Source: Agathobacter ruminis (GTDB lineage Bacteria > Bacillota > Clostridia > Lachnospirales > Lachnospiraceae). Taken from it: 64,000 nt of DNA. Position numbers and translations under genes: made by a program. How positions within the stretch are numbered: position 1 is the first letter of the stretch; each line of letters opens with the position of its first letter. Of the stretch, positions 20,111-28,086 are shown in pieces. Under the pieces are notes generated by a model. The model was not told where the DNA came from, made no database searches, and worked only from the letters and a program-made list of their open reading frames with translations. Where the stretch lies: NCBI RefSeq assembly GCF_002735305.1, contig NZ_PDYG01000123.1:1-64000 (forward strand), given 5' to 3'.

Positions 20111-20518
20111 ATGAAAAGACGATTATTAAAAAGAACTTTAGGTCTAGGATTGTTATTGGCAATGAGTGTTGTAACAATATATGCAGCAGATAATTATAAA
20201 GGCTATTGGGGATATTCTTTGCCTCCGCGTAGAGGAAATAATTATACAACTCAACATGAAAAGCAGTATAATGATAATTATATTAACAATAAAGTGGTTT
20301 CATTGAAAAATACCAGTACAGTTACTTTTTGGGCTGCAGATTCAGATAAAGATCAAATATCGAATGACTATGATCAGAAGGCTGGTAGTACAGCAAAGAT
20401 TAAGTTCACGGAAAAGGGATTTAATAAAGCGGGGAAAGAAGTAATGCTTGGAATGGAAAATGCTAGTTGGTATTGGCGAGAATATGCATTCGCTGATGGA
20501 AAAGTAGATTTCAGATAG
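20111..20518 (+). CDS. small secreted protein, DUF2712/bacteriocin-like
   Basis: A 135-residue protein with a clear Sec signal peptide: basic start KRRLLKR, hydrophobic core, probable cleavage after ...IYA-A (about residue 25). The mature part, about 110 residues, is rich in Tyr, Trp, Asn and Gly, has no cysteine and contains the conserved-looking STVTFWAADSD and ENASWYWREY segments. It resembles small exported proteins of the DUF2712 group that occur beside ABC transporter genes; I make this link from memory and it needs a profile search. It opens an operon of three membrane proteins, an ATPase and an anchored protein. It could be a toxin or bacteriocin, a signal, or a substrate of the transporter. 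Start ATG 20111 follows GGGAGGG. Base composition is A+T-rich. Confidence 0.65.
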   Translation: MKRRLLKRTLGLGLLLAMSVVTIYAADNYKGYWGYSLPPRRGNNYTTQHEKQYNDNYINNKVVSLKNTSTVTFWAADSDKDQISNDYDQKAGSTAKIKFTEKGFNKAGKEVMLGMENASWYWREYAFADGKVDFR

Positions 20519-20524
20519 TTATTT

Positions 20525-20555
20525 AGGCAATCAGGTTTCTCTGATTGCCTTCTTT
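20525..20555 (+). terminator. intercistronic terminator/attenuator
   Basis: Stem AGGCAATCAG / CTGATTGCCT followed by TCTTT, between the secreted-protein gene and the transporter genes. It would let the secreted protein be made in excess over the transporter. Confidence 0.75.
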
Positions 20556-20572
20556 AATATTAAGGAGATGAA

Positions 20573-21397
20573 ATGAGAGTATTAAAAGTTCAAATGAAGG
20601 AATGTTTGAACCAAATTGAATTTAAAGTATGTTTTGCATTTTGGTGTTTGATTAGTTTTGGCGGGATTGTAATCAGTTGTATGAAATACTATGATTGCAA
20701 TTATTTAAATATCAGAAGTGCAGCAGATAGTTTTTTGCTGGTATCACCAAATGCGAGTGCAGTCGCGCAGATTTTTACTTTGACATTCCCGTTGATTGCG
20801 GCCGTTATGTGTGCCGGAACCAGAAGGAATGGAGAGAAATCGGGGGGGGGATTGTTTTCGATGACGCGAATGAGTCGCAAACAATATGTTTTTGGAAATG
20901 CTTTGGTTACGGTATTATTAACCGGGGCGAGCATATTATTTACCCTTTTGGTGAATCAGCTACTATGTCTTGTTGTATTTCCGGTGGAAGGATATAGTAA
21001 TCGTTTTGGTGTGGCTGAATATCTGGCGCCATTAAATTATGATTCAAACGCATTATTGGATTTTTGGCAGGTTCAAAATCCATATTTATATAATCTGATA
21101 TATATGGTGCTGATATCAGTGCTTGGAGCCGGAATAGGATTCGTTTGCTATGCTGTTCAATTGCAGAAAATCTTCCAACGATATCGAACATTATATATTT
21201 CGATAGGTATCTTTTTGTTATTTATCGGACTATCGATTATGGGGCAGATTTTAGACATGCCACTGCTCTCTTTTTTGTCATATGTGGAAGTTGGTCATTA
21301 TGTACGAATTTCAGATTATATTCTTTTTGTGATATTGATTTATGGTGCAGGAACCATTCTAACAATCAGAGGTGCATATCAATATGAGTATATTTAA
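20573..21397 (+). CDS. ABC-2-like membrane protein with G9 tract
   Basis: A 274-residue protein with about six membrane spans (around 20-40, 65-83, 107-130, 175-200, 210-235 and 245-265). It looks like a permease subunit of a BcrA/lantibiotic-immunity type exporter but I cannot name a family. A run of nine G (20842-20850) encodes the Gly-Gly-Gly in a cytoplasmic loop at about residues 90-93; gain or loss of one G would shift the frame and stop translation soon after. At the present length the gene is intact. Start ATG follows TAAGGAG. The end overlaps the next gene by 14 bases. Confidence 0.7.
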   Translation: MRVLKVQMKECLNQIEFKVCFAFWCLISFGGIVISCMKYYDCNYLNIRSAADSFLLVSPNASAVAQIFTLTFPLIAAVMCAGTRRNGEKSGGGLFSMTRMSRKQYVFGNALVTVLLTGASILFTLLVNQLLCLVVFPVEGYSNRFGVAEYLAPLNYDSNALLDFWQVQNPYLYNLIYMVLISVLGAGIGFVCYAVQLQKIFQRYRTLYISIGIFLLFIGLSIMGQILDMPLLSFLSYVEVGHYVRISDYILFVILIYGAGTILTIRGAYQYEYI

Positions 21398-22076
21398 ACG
21401 AATATCATTATTTTGGTATGTGACGGCAGGATTAGAAGTGTTTTTGTGCGCCTTGACATGGCGACAAATGAATCGCGATCCTATGCTGTATCTGTTTGCA
21501 CTATTTCAGGATATGTTGAATGAAATTACATTATTAGCCGTTGCGATACCAATTTTTGCTGGAATTATATTAAAAGAAACAGCGCTCAGTAATTTATGGA
21601 TTTTACGATTGGGCGGACGCGGGGCATGGAAGCGTCGGATAGAAAAAAGAATCCTGATAATTAGTGGAATCTATACCATACTATTATTGTTACCATTAAG
21701 TATCGTTTGGCTGATATTCGGATACAGAGTCGATCTGGCTATGAATCTTACATATTTCGGACTGAGTCTGATGGGATACTTTTTTTCATTTAATATCATT
21801 GCGTTTGTGATTGGCATCATCAAGCTGAAATGGAATAAAGATGTATTGGCTTTTCTTGTGGTCTATGCACTATGTTTTATGCCATTCGTAGTAACTAAAA
21901 TATTGGGATTTGTACCGATTGACTATTCGTCCATCGTTAATTCGTCGTTGTTGATTCATGCGAATGGATATCAATGGGTACAACATGCTATAATCTGCGG
22001 TTGGATGGCAATCGTGGCATCTCTTTGTCAGTGGGTTATTACTGTACAATCGAATCGCAAGGACATTATGATGTGA
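21384..22076 (+). CDS. multi-spanning membrane protein of the ABC system
   Basis: A 230-residue protein with about six hydrophobic segments. The ATG at 21384 is chosen because AGAGGTG lies 9 bases upstream; an in-frame GTG at 21372 would use that very site. It overlaps the stop of the upstream gene by 14 bases, so the two are translationally coupled. No family recognised; composition and context suggest a second permease-type subunit. Confidence 0.7.
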   Translation: MSIFKRISLFWYVTAGLEVFLCALTWRQMNRDPMLYLFALFQDMLNEITLLAVAIPIFAGIILKETALSNLWILRLGGRGAWKRRIEKRILIISGIYTILLLLPLSIVWLIFGYRVDLAMNLTYFGLSLMGYFFSFNIIAFVIGIIKLKWNKDVLAFLVVYALCFMPFVVTKILGFVPIDYSSIVNSSLLIHANGYQWVQHAIICGWMAIVASLCQWVITVQSNRKDIMM

Positions 22077-22083
22077 GGGAAAA

Positions 22084-22782
22084 ATGAAAATAAACGCGTA
22101 TCATATGAAATGCATTTTGATGTTCGCACTGCTGCAACTGTTCTTTTCTGCGTATTATGGATATCTGAATGTAGGTGGTTTTTGGTGGAATCATAGAGAA
22201 GCAATCACTTTTTGGGGCGGAATTACAATAGAGGACAGTACAGATTTATTGTATGTTATTCTATATTTTATACCTCAATTCCTCCTAATTACATTTGTAA
22301 TCAATGATTATATAAAGGAAATGAAAAGCAATTTTATTTTCATCTTTCTTAGAACACCCAACCGAATGCATTGGCTGTATCAAATGCATATGAAACTGAT
22401 TTTCAGTATCGTGTTATTTGAATTGATATGGCATATAATACCGTGGTGTTACGGATATTATGAAGGGATTTGGAATGAAACAGCGTATTTATTACTGCTT
22501 GCGTCAGTATCAAATCTATTATATTTTTTCCTGCCGGATTCGGTGAGTGTATTGGGGACAATATTGGCTATCATAACACCTGTTTTCTTGATTGGAGTGA
22601 TATATGAAAATCGTGGACCATGGCAGGTGTTGATTGATCGACTGCCATGCTATTGGGGCAACTGGAATTATTTCCGACACAGTGAGATGACAATGGGATT
22701 TGCATTATGCGCAATGCTATTATTGTATGTCGTTGTTTTTTTTGTTCAAATGTGGAAATTTAAGAAGTACGAATTTGTATAA
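22084..22782 (+). CDS. third multi-spanning membrane protein of the ABC system
   Basis: A 232-residue protein with about six membrane segments and many Trp and Tyr residues in the outer loops (NVGGFWWNHREA; CYGYYEGIWNE; YWGNWNYF). It starts 8 bases after the upstream stop behind GAGGG. No family recognised. Similar size and layout to the other two membrane proteins suggests a permease with three different subunits. Confidence 0.7.
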   Translation: MKINAYHMKCILMFALLQLFFSAYYGYLNVGGFWWNHREAITFWGGITIEDSTDLLYVILYFIPQFLLITFVINDYIKEMKSNFIFIFLRTPNRMHWLYQMHMKLIFSIVLFELIWHIIPWCYGYYEGIWNETAYLLLLASVSNLLYFFLPDSVSVLGTILAIITPVFLIGVIYENRGPWQVLIDRLPCYWGNWNYFRHSEMTMGFALCAMLLLYVVVFFVQMWKFKKYEFV

Positions 22783-22804
22783 GACAAGAATTTGGAGAGT
22801 ATAG

Positions 22805-23452
22805 ATGAATATCATTGTGAAGAATATAGACAAAAATATAAAAGGAAATCAGGTCTTGGATAACATTTCTATTGAGATGTGTGCCGGAAATATTTATGGA
22901 ATATACGGTCGGAATGGTTCCGGAAAAACAATGCTGATGAGAGCTCTTTTGGGATTAATTCATGTAGATTCCGGAGAAATTATGATAGATGGGCAGAAGA
23001 TAGGACAGGATATTGATTTTCCTGAAAATGTAGGAGCAATCATTGAAAATCCTGGATTTTTCACACATGCAACGGGATATGAGAATCTTAGATTGCTAGC
23101 AGATATTCGAAAAAAAATATGTGATGACGAGATACGAAACGCAATGCAAATGGTTGGGTTAAATGATCGTGATAAAAGAACTGTTTCAAAATATTCGCTT
23201 GGAATGAAGCAGAAACTGGCAATCGCGCAGGCAATTATGGAAAAGCCGGATCTTTTGGTTTTGGATGAGCCGACAAATGCATTGGATGAGGAAAGTGTTA
23301 ATCAATTCCGGGATATCATCAAAGAATTTGCAAAACGCGGGACATTGGTTATATTGGCAAGCCATAATAGGGATGATATAGAGACTTTATCTGATGTACA
23401 AATCAAAATGGAAGCCGGAAAAATAGTCGATGTTCAGTCAAAAGAGGGGTAA
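22805..23452 (+). CDS. ABC transporter ATP-binding protein, BcrA/lantibiotic-immunity type
   Basis: A 215-residue ATPase with Walker A GRNGSGKT (35-42), signature YSLGMKQ (130-136), Walker B LLVLDEPTN (150-158) and switch His (about 186). The usual Q-loop glutamine is replaced by Glu in GAIIENPGFF (78-87), as in the bacitracin/lantibiotic export family (BcrA, NisF-like). That family moves hydrophobic peptides away from the membrane and gives self-protection. It lies 22 bases after the three membrane genes and 5 before the anchored protein, so all form one system. Confidence 0.9.
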   Translation: MNIIVKNIDKNIKGNQVLDNISIEMCAGNIYGIYGRNGSGKTMLMRALLGLIHVDSGEIMIDGQKIGQDIDFPENVGAIIENPGFFTHATGYENLRLLADIRKKICDDEIRNAMQMVGLNDRDKRTVSKYSLGMKQKLAIAQAIMEKPDLLVLDEPTNALDEESVNQFRDIIKEFAKRGTLVILASHNRDDIETLSDVQIKMEAGKIVDVQSKEG

Positions 23453-23457
23453 ATGAT

Positions 23458-24153
23458 ATGACAGCAACAACAAAAAAATTTTTTATTGGATGTTTGTTTG
23501 CCCTGGTATTGATGTTTGGTGTTGCAATCGTTACGCGTACAAGCTATTATGGCGCGACAACATTGGATCAGCTGTCAGAAAGCGGAGAATTGGATGATTA
23601 TTTGCTGGAACAATATGATGATGCGCCGGACGAGAACAGTATATCCATTCATAACATGGATGACTTAAAAGCGGCAACTGACTGTATCGTAAAAGTTAAA
23701 GTGACAAATGACAGACAACTGCGAGCCAATTCTATACTCACAAAGGTGCAGGTAGAAGCAGTATTACAGACCTCTGACGACATCTCTGCAGGAGAGGAAA
23801 TCTTTATCTATGAACCGGCATCGTTTAATCAGGATTTTCAGATTTATGAAGAAAAAGTAGGTTATCAACTGATGAAAGTTGGGGAAGAGTATATCGTCTT
23901 TTTGAATCATCTGAAAGTAATTGATGGATATCAAATGAGTCAAAAGGAAAAGCGGACATATTATCCAAGCACATCATTATATTCGACATACAGATTGTCC
24001 GAGTTAAACGCGGATGTCCTGGATTCGGAAAGAGTCTATGGTGATGGAGAGCGTTATGCGTACAGAGAAATAAAGGATATGGATTTGCTTACCATTCATC
24101 AGGAGGAGCTAGACCTCTATAGGACGCTGAGAGAACAAGTATTAAAATGGTAG
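23458..24153 (+). CDS. membrane-anchored extracytoplasmic protein of unknown function
   Basis: A 231-residue protein with an uncleaved N-terminal anchor (about 8-26) and an outside part. Residues about 70-160 alternate hydrophobic and polar residues in beta-strand fashion (CIVKVKVTND ... VQVEAVLQT ... EEIFIYEP ... EEYIVFLN), like the small beta-barrels of many exported Firmicute proteins. It has no lipobox. As last gene of the island it may be an immunity or accessory subunit. Function unknown. Confidence 0.65.
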   Translation: MTATTKKFFIGCLFALVLMFGVAIVTRTSYYGATTLDQLSESGELDDYLLEQYDDAPDENSISIHNMDDLKAATDCIVKVKVTNDRQLRANSILTKVQVEAVLQTSDDISAGEEIFIYEPASFNQDFQIYEEKVGYQLMKVGEEYIVFLNHLKVIDGYQMSQKEKRTYYPSTSLYSTYRLSELNADVLDSERVYGDGERYAYREIKDMDLLTIHQEELDLYRTLREQVLKW

Positions 24154-24235
24154 ATTGTTCCGATTGGCAGTTTTGCCATCAATGTGGTAGAATGGATAAA
24201 TCAGAGTAGAATAATTTCAAAAAACGAGGTGAACT

Positions 24236-24562
24236 ATGGAACTTTCAAGCTTAAATAAAGAATACAAGCTGGTACGCCAGGATAGCATGGACAAATTTAT
24301 CAAATTAAGTCATGTAAATCCAAAGATTGTTTTAGTTGAGGAATATTGGATTACCTCTGATCAGACAATGGGCAACAGATGCGCTTATTTTGAGTCATAC
24401 ACACAAGCAGAAGAATATGCATATTTGCTGGCTGCGAACCGCTCGGCATTGAATCAGAACCATGAGAAGCCGTTCTGCATTTTTATCAATGGAAAAGAAA
24501 CCAAAGTAGATGGTAATCTGCAACAATTTCTGGCAGGTGAATTTCAACTGAAGCAGGGCTAG
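24236..24562 (+). CDS. hypothetical protein, 108 residues
   Basis: A small soluble protein without cysteine motif, membrane segment or family I know. Start ATG 24236 follows AACGAGGTGAA, a good ribosome site, and a plausible promoter (TTGGCA 24164, TAGAAT 24188, spacer 18) lies upstream. An inverted repeat TGGCA-GTTT-TGCCA sits in that promoter at 24165-24178. It is not clearly part of the ABC island. Confidence 0.6.
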   Translation: MELSSLNKEYKLVRQDSMDKFIKLSHVNPKIVLVEEYWITSDQTMGNRCAYFESYTQAEEYAYLLAANRSALNQNHEKPFCIFINGKETKVDGNLQQFLAGEFQLKQG

Positions 24563-24592
24563 TATCCAAGCCGCTCAAACGATAGATTTTGG

Positions 24593-24621
24593 TTGACTTT
24601 TCAGACTTCGCGTATTACAAT
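24593..24621 (+). promoter_or_regulatory. sigma-A promoter of the proS leader
   Basis: TTGACT (24593-24598), 17-base spacer, TACAAT (24616-24621). Confidence 0.8.
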
Positions 24622-24627
24622 CAAGTC

Positions 24628-24838
24628 GTGCGTCGATAAGGAATAGTATACGGTGGAAAGCCTGCAGAGAGAAGTCGGATGGTGTGAGACTTTGGTGAGT
24701 AAAGCGTAGAACCGGCCTTGGAGCTATACAATTCTATAAATGAGAGCAGGTAATACCTGAATTTAGGTGGTAACGCGGATTTGATTCGTCCTAAAATACA
24801 TCAGATGTGTTTTTCGGATGAATGGAATCCGCTTTTTT
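24628..24838 (+). promoter_or_regulatory. T-box riboswitch, proline type
   Basis: The stem I region contains GAACCGGCC, with CCG (24712-24714) at the place where the specifier codon lies (GAA-NNN-...-GGAGC); CCG is a proline codon and the next gene is proS. The T-box sequence AGGTGGTAACGCGG (24765-24778) pairs with uncharged tRNA. The terminator arm GCGGAT ... ATCCGC plus TTTTTT ends at 24838. Uncharged tRNA-Pro should switch it on. Confidence 0.92.
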
Positions 24839-24866
24839 CATTAAAAAGAAAAGGAGCAAAAAGAAG

Positions 24867-26594
24867 ATGAAATTAAAAGACTTAGTAGGATTACGATTCA
24901 AAGAACGCCCGGCCGACTGTGTGATTGACAGTCATGCCTTTTCTGTGCGAGGCGGTTACATCAAATATGTTTCCAATGGTATTTATTCCCTGTATACGCC
25001 GATGAAGCGTGTGACTTCCAAGATCGAAGCCATTATTCGCGATGAGATGGAAAAGGTGGATTCACAGGAAGTGATGTTCCCTGTTGTATTGCCGGGATCG
25101 CTGTGGGAAGAATCGGGACGCTATGAAAGCGTCGGCGAGGAATTGTTGCGATTCACCGACCGTAACCGTGCCAAGATGGTACTTGGAATGACACATGAAG
25201 AGGCAGCAGTACAGCTGGTGCGTGAATATGGAAGCACTTATGCAAACTATCCGTTTTCTATTTACCAGATTCAGACCAAATTCCGCGATGAGGCAAGACC
25301 TCGTGCCGGATTGATTCGCGTACGCGAATTTACCATGAAGGATGCTTATTCTTTCCATACGTCCCAGGAAGATCTGGAAGCTTACTATGACAGAATGGCA
25401 GAAGCATATTTCCGCATTTTCAAGAGAGCGGGAATCCCGGAAGTCGTATCCGTAAAATCCGATTCCGGAATGATTGGTGGAAGCGTATCGCATGAATATA
25501 TGCTTTTGGTGGATGCCGGTGAAGATTCCATCGTTCTTTGCAAGGAATGTGGATACAGTGCCAATATGGAAGCTGCGGACAATACTGTTGATAACAGTGG
25601 AAGCGCACCAATCGGAGAACTTACAAAAGTGCATACACCGAATGCCAAGACCATGGATGAAGTATGCGGATTCTTACATGCAAAAGTAGAAGAATCATGC
25701 AAGGCTGTGGTATATCAGAAGAATATGACGGACGAATATGTAGTGGTATTCCTGCGCGGTGATTATGAAGTGAACGAAACCAAGCTCGTGAACCTGATTG
25801 GAGACAAGGTTCATCCGGCTGAAATCACAGATGGATGTGGCATTGTAGCCGGATTCTGCGGACCGGTCGGACTGAAGGCTGACTGTCAGGTAATCTATGA
25901 CAAATCTTTGCAGGGAATTGAGAACCTCGTATGCGGAGCAAACGAAGTGGACTACCATTATACCGGCATGAATCTTGCCCGTGACTGTGAAGGCGTGGAA
26001 TTTGTCGATGTGGCAAAAATCAAAGAAGGTGGCATCTGCCCATGCTGTGGCAAGAAGACCATCACCATCAGCCGCGGAATCGAAGTAGGTAATATCTTCC
26101 AGTTGGGAACCAAATATACCGAAAGCATGAATATGACTTATACAGCAGAAGACGGTAAAACCAAGACCCCTATCATGGGTTGCTACGGAATCGGAGTCGG
26201 CCGTCTGGCTGCTTCCGTATGTGAAGCAAAGCATGATGAACGTGGACCAATCTGGCCAATCACAATCGCTCCATGGCAGGTACATCTGTGCTGCATGCGT
26301 GTCGATGACAGCGCCTGCAAGGCAGAAGCCGATCGCATTTATGAGGAATTGCAGAATGCCGGTGTAGAAGTCATTTATGATGATCGTGATGTGCGCGCAG
26401 GTGCAATGTTTGCAGATGCAGATCTACTCGGCGTACCTGTTCGTATTGTCGTAGGTCCAAAGGGTCTTGCAAATGGTGAAATCGAGCTTGCAACACGCGA
26501 TAAGAGCGTACAGGAGCAGGTAAAGAAGGACGAAATCGTAGCTAAGACACAGGAATTGATTCAAACTCTGACCGACAAAATTATGCAGGCTTAA
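24867..26594 (+). CDS. proS: prolyl-tRNA synthetase
   Basis: A 575-residue class II synthetase of the long bacterial type, with the editing (INS) domain inserted between motifs 2 and 3. Motif 2 (FRDEARPRAGLIR), motif 3 (GIGVGRL) and the C-terminal anticodon-binding domain are visible. The insert has Cys pairs (CKEC, CPCC), seen in clostridial relatives. Start ATG 24867 behind AAAAGGAG; an upstream in-frame start at 24822 lies in the terminator stem of the T-box and is rejected. The rsmJ-like gene follows at once. Confidence 0.96.
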   Translation: MKLKDLVGLRFKERPADCVIDSHAFSVRGGYIKYVSNGIYSLYTPMKRVTSKIEAIIRDEMEKVDSQEVMFPVVLPGSLWEESGRYESVGEELLRFTDRNRAKMVLGMTHEEAAVQLVREYGSTYANYPFSIYQIQTKFRDEARPRAGLIRVREFTMKDAYSFHTSQEDLEAYYDRMAEAYFRIFKRAGIPEVVSVKSDSGMIGGSVSHEYMLLVDAGEDSIVLCKECGYSANMEAADNTVDNSGSAPIGELTKVHTPNAKTMDEVCGFLHAKVEESCKAVVYQKNMTDEYVVVFLRGDYEVNETKLVNLIGDKVHPAEITDGCGIVAGFCGPVGLKADCQVIYDKSLQGIENLVCGANEVDYHYTGMNLARDCEGVEFVDVAKIKEGGICPCCGKKTITISRGIEVGNIFQLGTKYTESMNMTYTAEDGKTKTPIMGCYGIGVGRLAASVCEAKHDERGPIWPITIAPWQVHLCCMRVDDSACKAEADRIYEELQNAGVEVIYDDRDVRAGAMFADADLLGVPVRIVVGPKGLANGEIELATRDKSVQEQVKKDEIVAKTQELIQTLTDKIMQA

Positions 26595-26613
26595 GGGATT
26601 GCCTGAATTACGA

Positions 26614-27282
26614 ATGAACAAAGACGATTATGAACTTTTGACAAAGGCGGGACTGACGCTGGAACAGCGGCCGGAAGGGCTGACTCTGTGCAAAGGTGAG
26701 CTGTCCATGTGCGGCGATTTCACACATATGATTCCCCGCTTGACGCCAAACCGCCTCAATGGGGAGATGCTGGTGCGTGCCGCAAAAATCAAAGGGATAG
26801 ATCATCCGACTTTATTTGATGCGACAGCCGGAATGGGAGAAGATTCGCTTTTGCTCGCGGCTGCCGGGTTTGATGTGCAATTGTGTGAATATGATCCGAT
26901 TATATTTGCACTGCTTTCGGACACGGTAGAGCGGGCAAAACAGGATCCGGACTTGATGCACGCGGTTGCACGCATGCAATTAAAGCACGGTGACAGTATT
27001 GAGATAATGCACAACATGGCACAGCCGGTCGATGTCATTTTACTCGATCCGATGTTTCCGGAGCGCAAAAAGAGCGGTCTGATTAAAAAGAAATTTCAGT
27101 TGCTGCAACAGCTTGAGCGTCCATGCGACAATGAGACGGAGCTGCTTGAAGCTGCAATTGCTGCCAATCCGAGGCGCATTGTCATCAAGCGGCCGCTAAA
27201 GGGTCCATATCTGGACGGCAGGAAACCTTCCTATTCTATGAAAGGAAAAGCAATCCGATATGATTGCATTGTTTTACACTAG
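26614..27282 (+). CDS. rsmJ: RsmJ-like 16S rRNA (guanine-N2) methyltransferase
   Basis: About 222 residues. The SAM-binding motif DATAGMGEDSLLLAAAGF and the catalytic-type motif LLDPMFPERKKSGLIKKK are close to those of RsmJ, which methylates G1516 of 16S rRNA. The start is uncertain: TTG 26599 is only one base from AAGGG, while ATG 26614 is 16 bases from it. It follows proS directly (no terminator) and precedes mntP by 6 bases, so the three are likely co-transcribed under the proline T-box. Confidence 0.8.
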   Translation: MNKDDYELLTKAGLTLEQRPEGLTLCKGELSMCGDFTHMIPRLTPNRLNGEMLVRAAKIKGIDHPTLFDATAGMGEDSLLLAAAGFDVQLCEYDPIIFALLSDTVERAKQDPDLMHAVARMQLKHGDSIEIMHNMAQPVDVILLDPMFPERKKSGLIKKKFQLLQQLERPCDNETELLEAAIAANPRRIVIKRPLKGPYLDGRKPSYSMKGKAIRYDCIVLH

Positions 27283-27288
27283 GATTTT

Positions 27289-27903
27289 ATGAGTTGGGAT
27301 TTTTTATTTTTCTTAAATAGCATATTGTTGGGCATAGGGCTCGCAATGGATGCATTTTCGGTGTCCATTGTAAACGGGCTAAACGAGCCGGGCATGCGGA
27401 TGCGCAAAGGTATCTGGATGGCCGGCGTATATGCGTTCTTTCAGTTTTTGATGCCGATGGTCGGCTGGACCTGTGTGCATCTGATTGCAGATCAGTTTGT
27501 GATGTTTGAACGCATGGTACCATGGATTGCACTGCTTTTGCTGCTGTATATCGGAGGCAAAATGCTGTGGGAAGGCATCCGCGAAAACTGCAAAAGCGAT
27601 GAGGTTAAAGAAATCTGCCTGGCTGCAGAGGAAAAGAAGCTGACGGTTTCGGTTCTGCTGATTCAGGGCCTTGCCACCTCTATCGATGCACTCTCGGTTG
27701 GCTTTACCATCGAGAACTATCCGCCGGTAATGGCTTTTGTTGCCGCAATCATCATTGCGGTGGTCACTTTTATCATTTGTCTCGGAGGATTGAAAGTCGG
27801 CAAATTTGTCGGCATGCATTTGCTGGGCAAAGCTTCTGTTTTTGGTGGGCTGATTCTGATTGGAATCGGAATCGAGATCTTCCTCAAGGGAATTCCGGCA
27901 TAA
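27289..27903 (+). CDS. mntP: manganese efflux pump MntP
   Basis: A 204-residue protein with six membrane spans in two repeated halves, each with a conserved Asp-containing motif: GLAMDAFSVSI (about 17-27) and GLATSIDALSVG (about 123-134). These mark the MntP (DUF204) family, which exports Mn(II). It starts 6 bases after the methyltransferase. No Mn riboswitch (yybP-ykoY) is visible upstream, which is where one might be expected. A 7-base inverted repeat (TCCGGCA / TGCCGGA) spans the stop codon without a T run. Confidence 0.9.
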   Translation: MSWDFLFFLNSILLGIGLAMDAFSVSIVNGLNEPGMRMRKGIWMAGVYAFFQFLMPMVGWTCVHLIADQFVMFERMVPWIALLLLLYIGGKMLWEGIRENCKSDEVKEICLAAEEKKLTVSVLLIQGLATSIDALSVGFTIENYPPVMAFVAAIIIAVVTFIICLGGLKVGKFVGMHLLGKASVFGGLILIGIGIEIFLKGIPA

Positions 27904-27929
27904 ACCTTGCCGGATTCACAACAAAAGTG

Positions 27930-27957
27930 TTGAAAAACTGCAGAAATTGTATATAAT
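27930..27957 (+). promoter_or_regulatory. sigma-A promoter of mreB
   Basis: TTGAAA (27930-27935), 16-base spacer, TATAAT (27952-27957). It gives a leader of about 120 bases. Confidence 0.72.
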
Positions 27958-28086
27958 GTTAGTGTATGTGGATTTTTGCGCCCATTTCGCGTGAAGCTGC
28001 ATTTTGCGACATGAAATTTGAAAAAGATTGTTACATGACATATACGATAGATAGAAACTGAGATGACCCTCAGGAAGGAGTAGAAA

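Noticed and set aside
20010-20249. Minus-strand hydrophobic frame opposite the small secreted protein
   Set aside because: It arises from A+T-rich antisense sequence and overlaps the promoter and signal peptide of the plus-strand gene.
28011-28070. Sigma-28 promoter before mreB (ACGATAG near 28047)
   Set aside because: No TAAA at the right distance; the sigma-A elements at 27930-27957 fit better.
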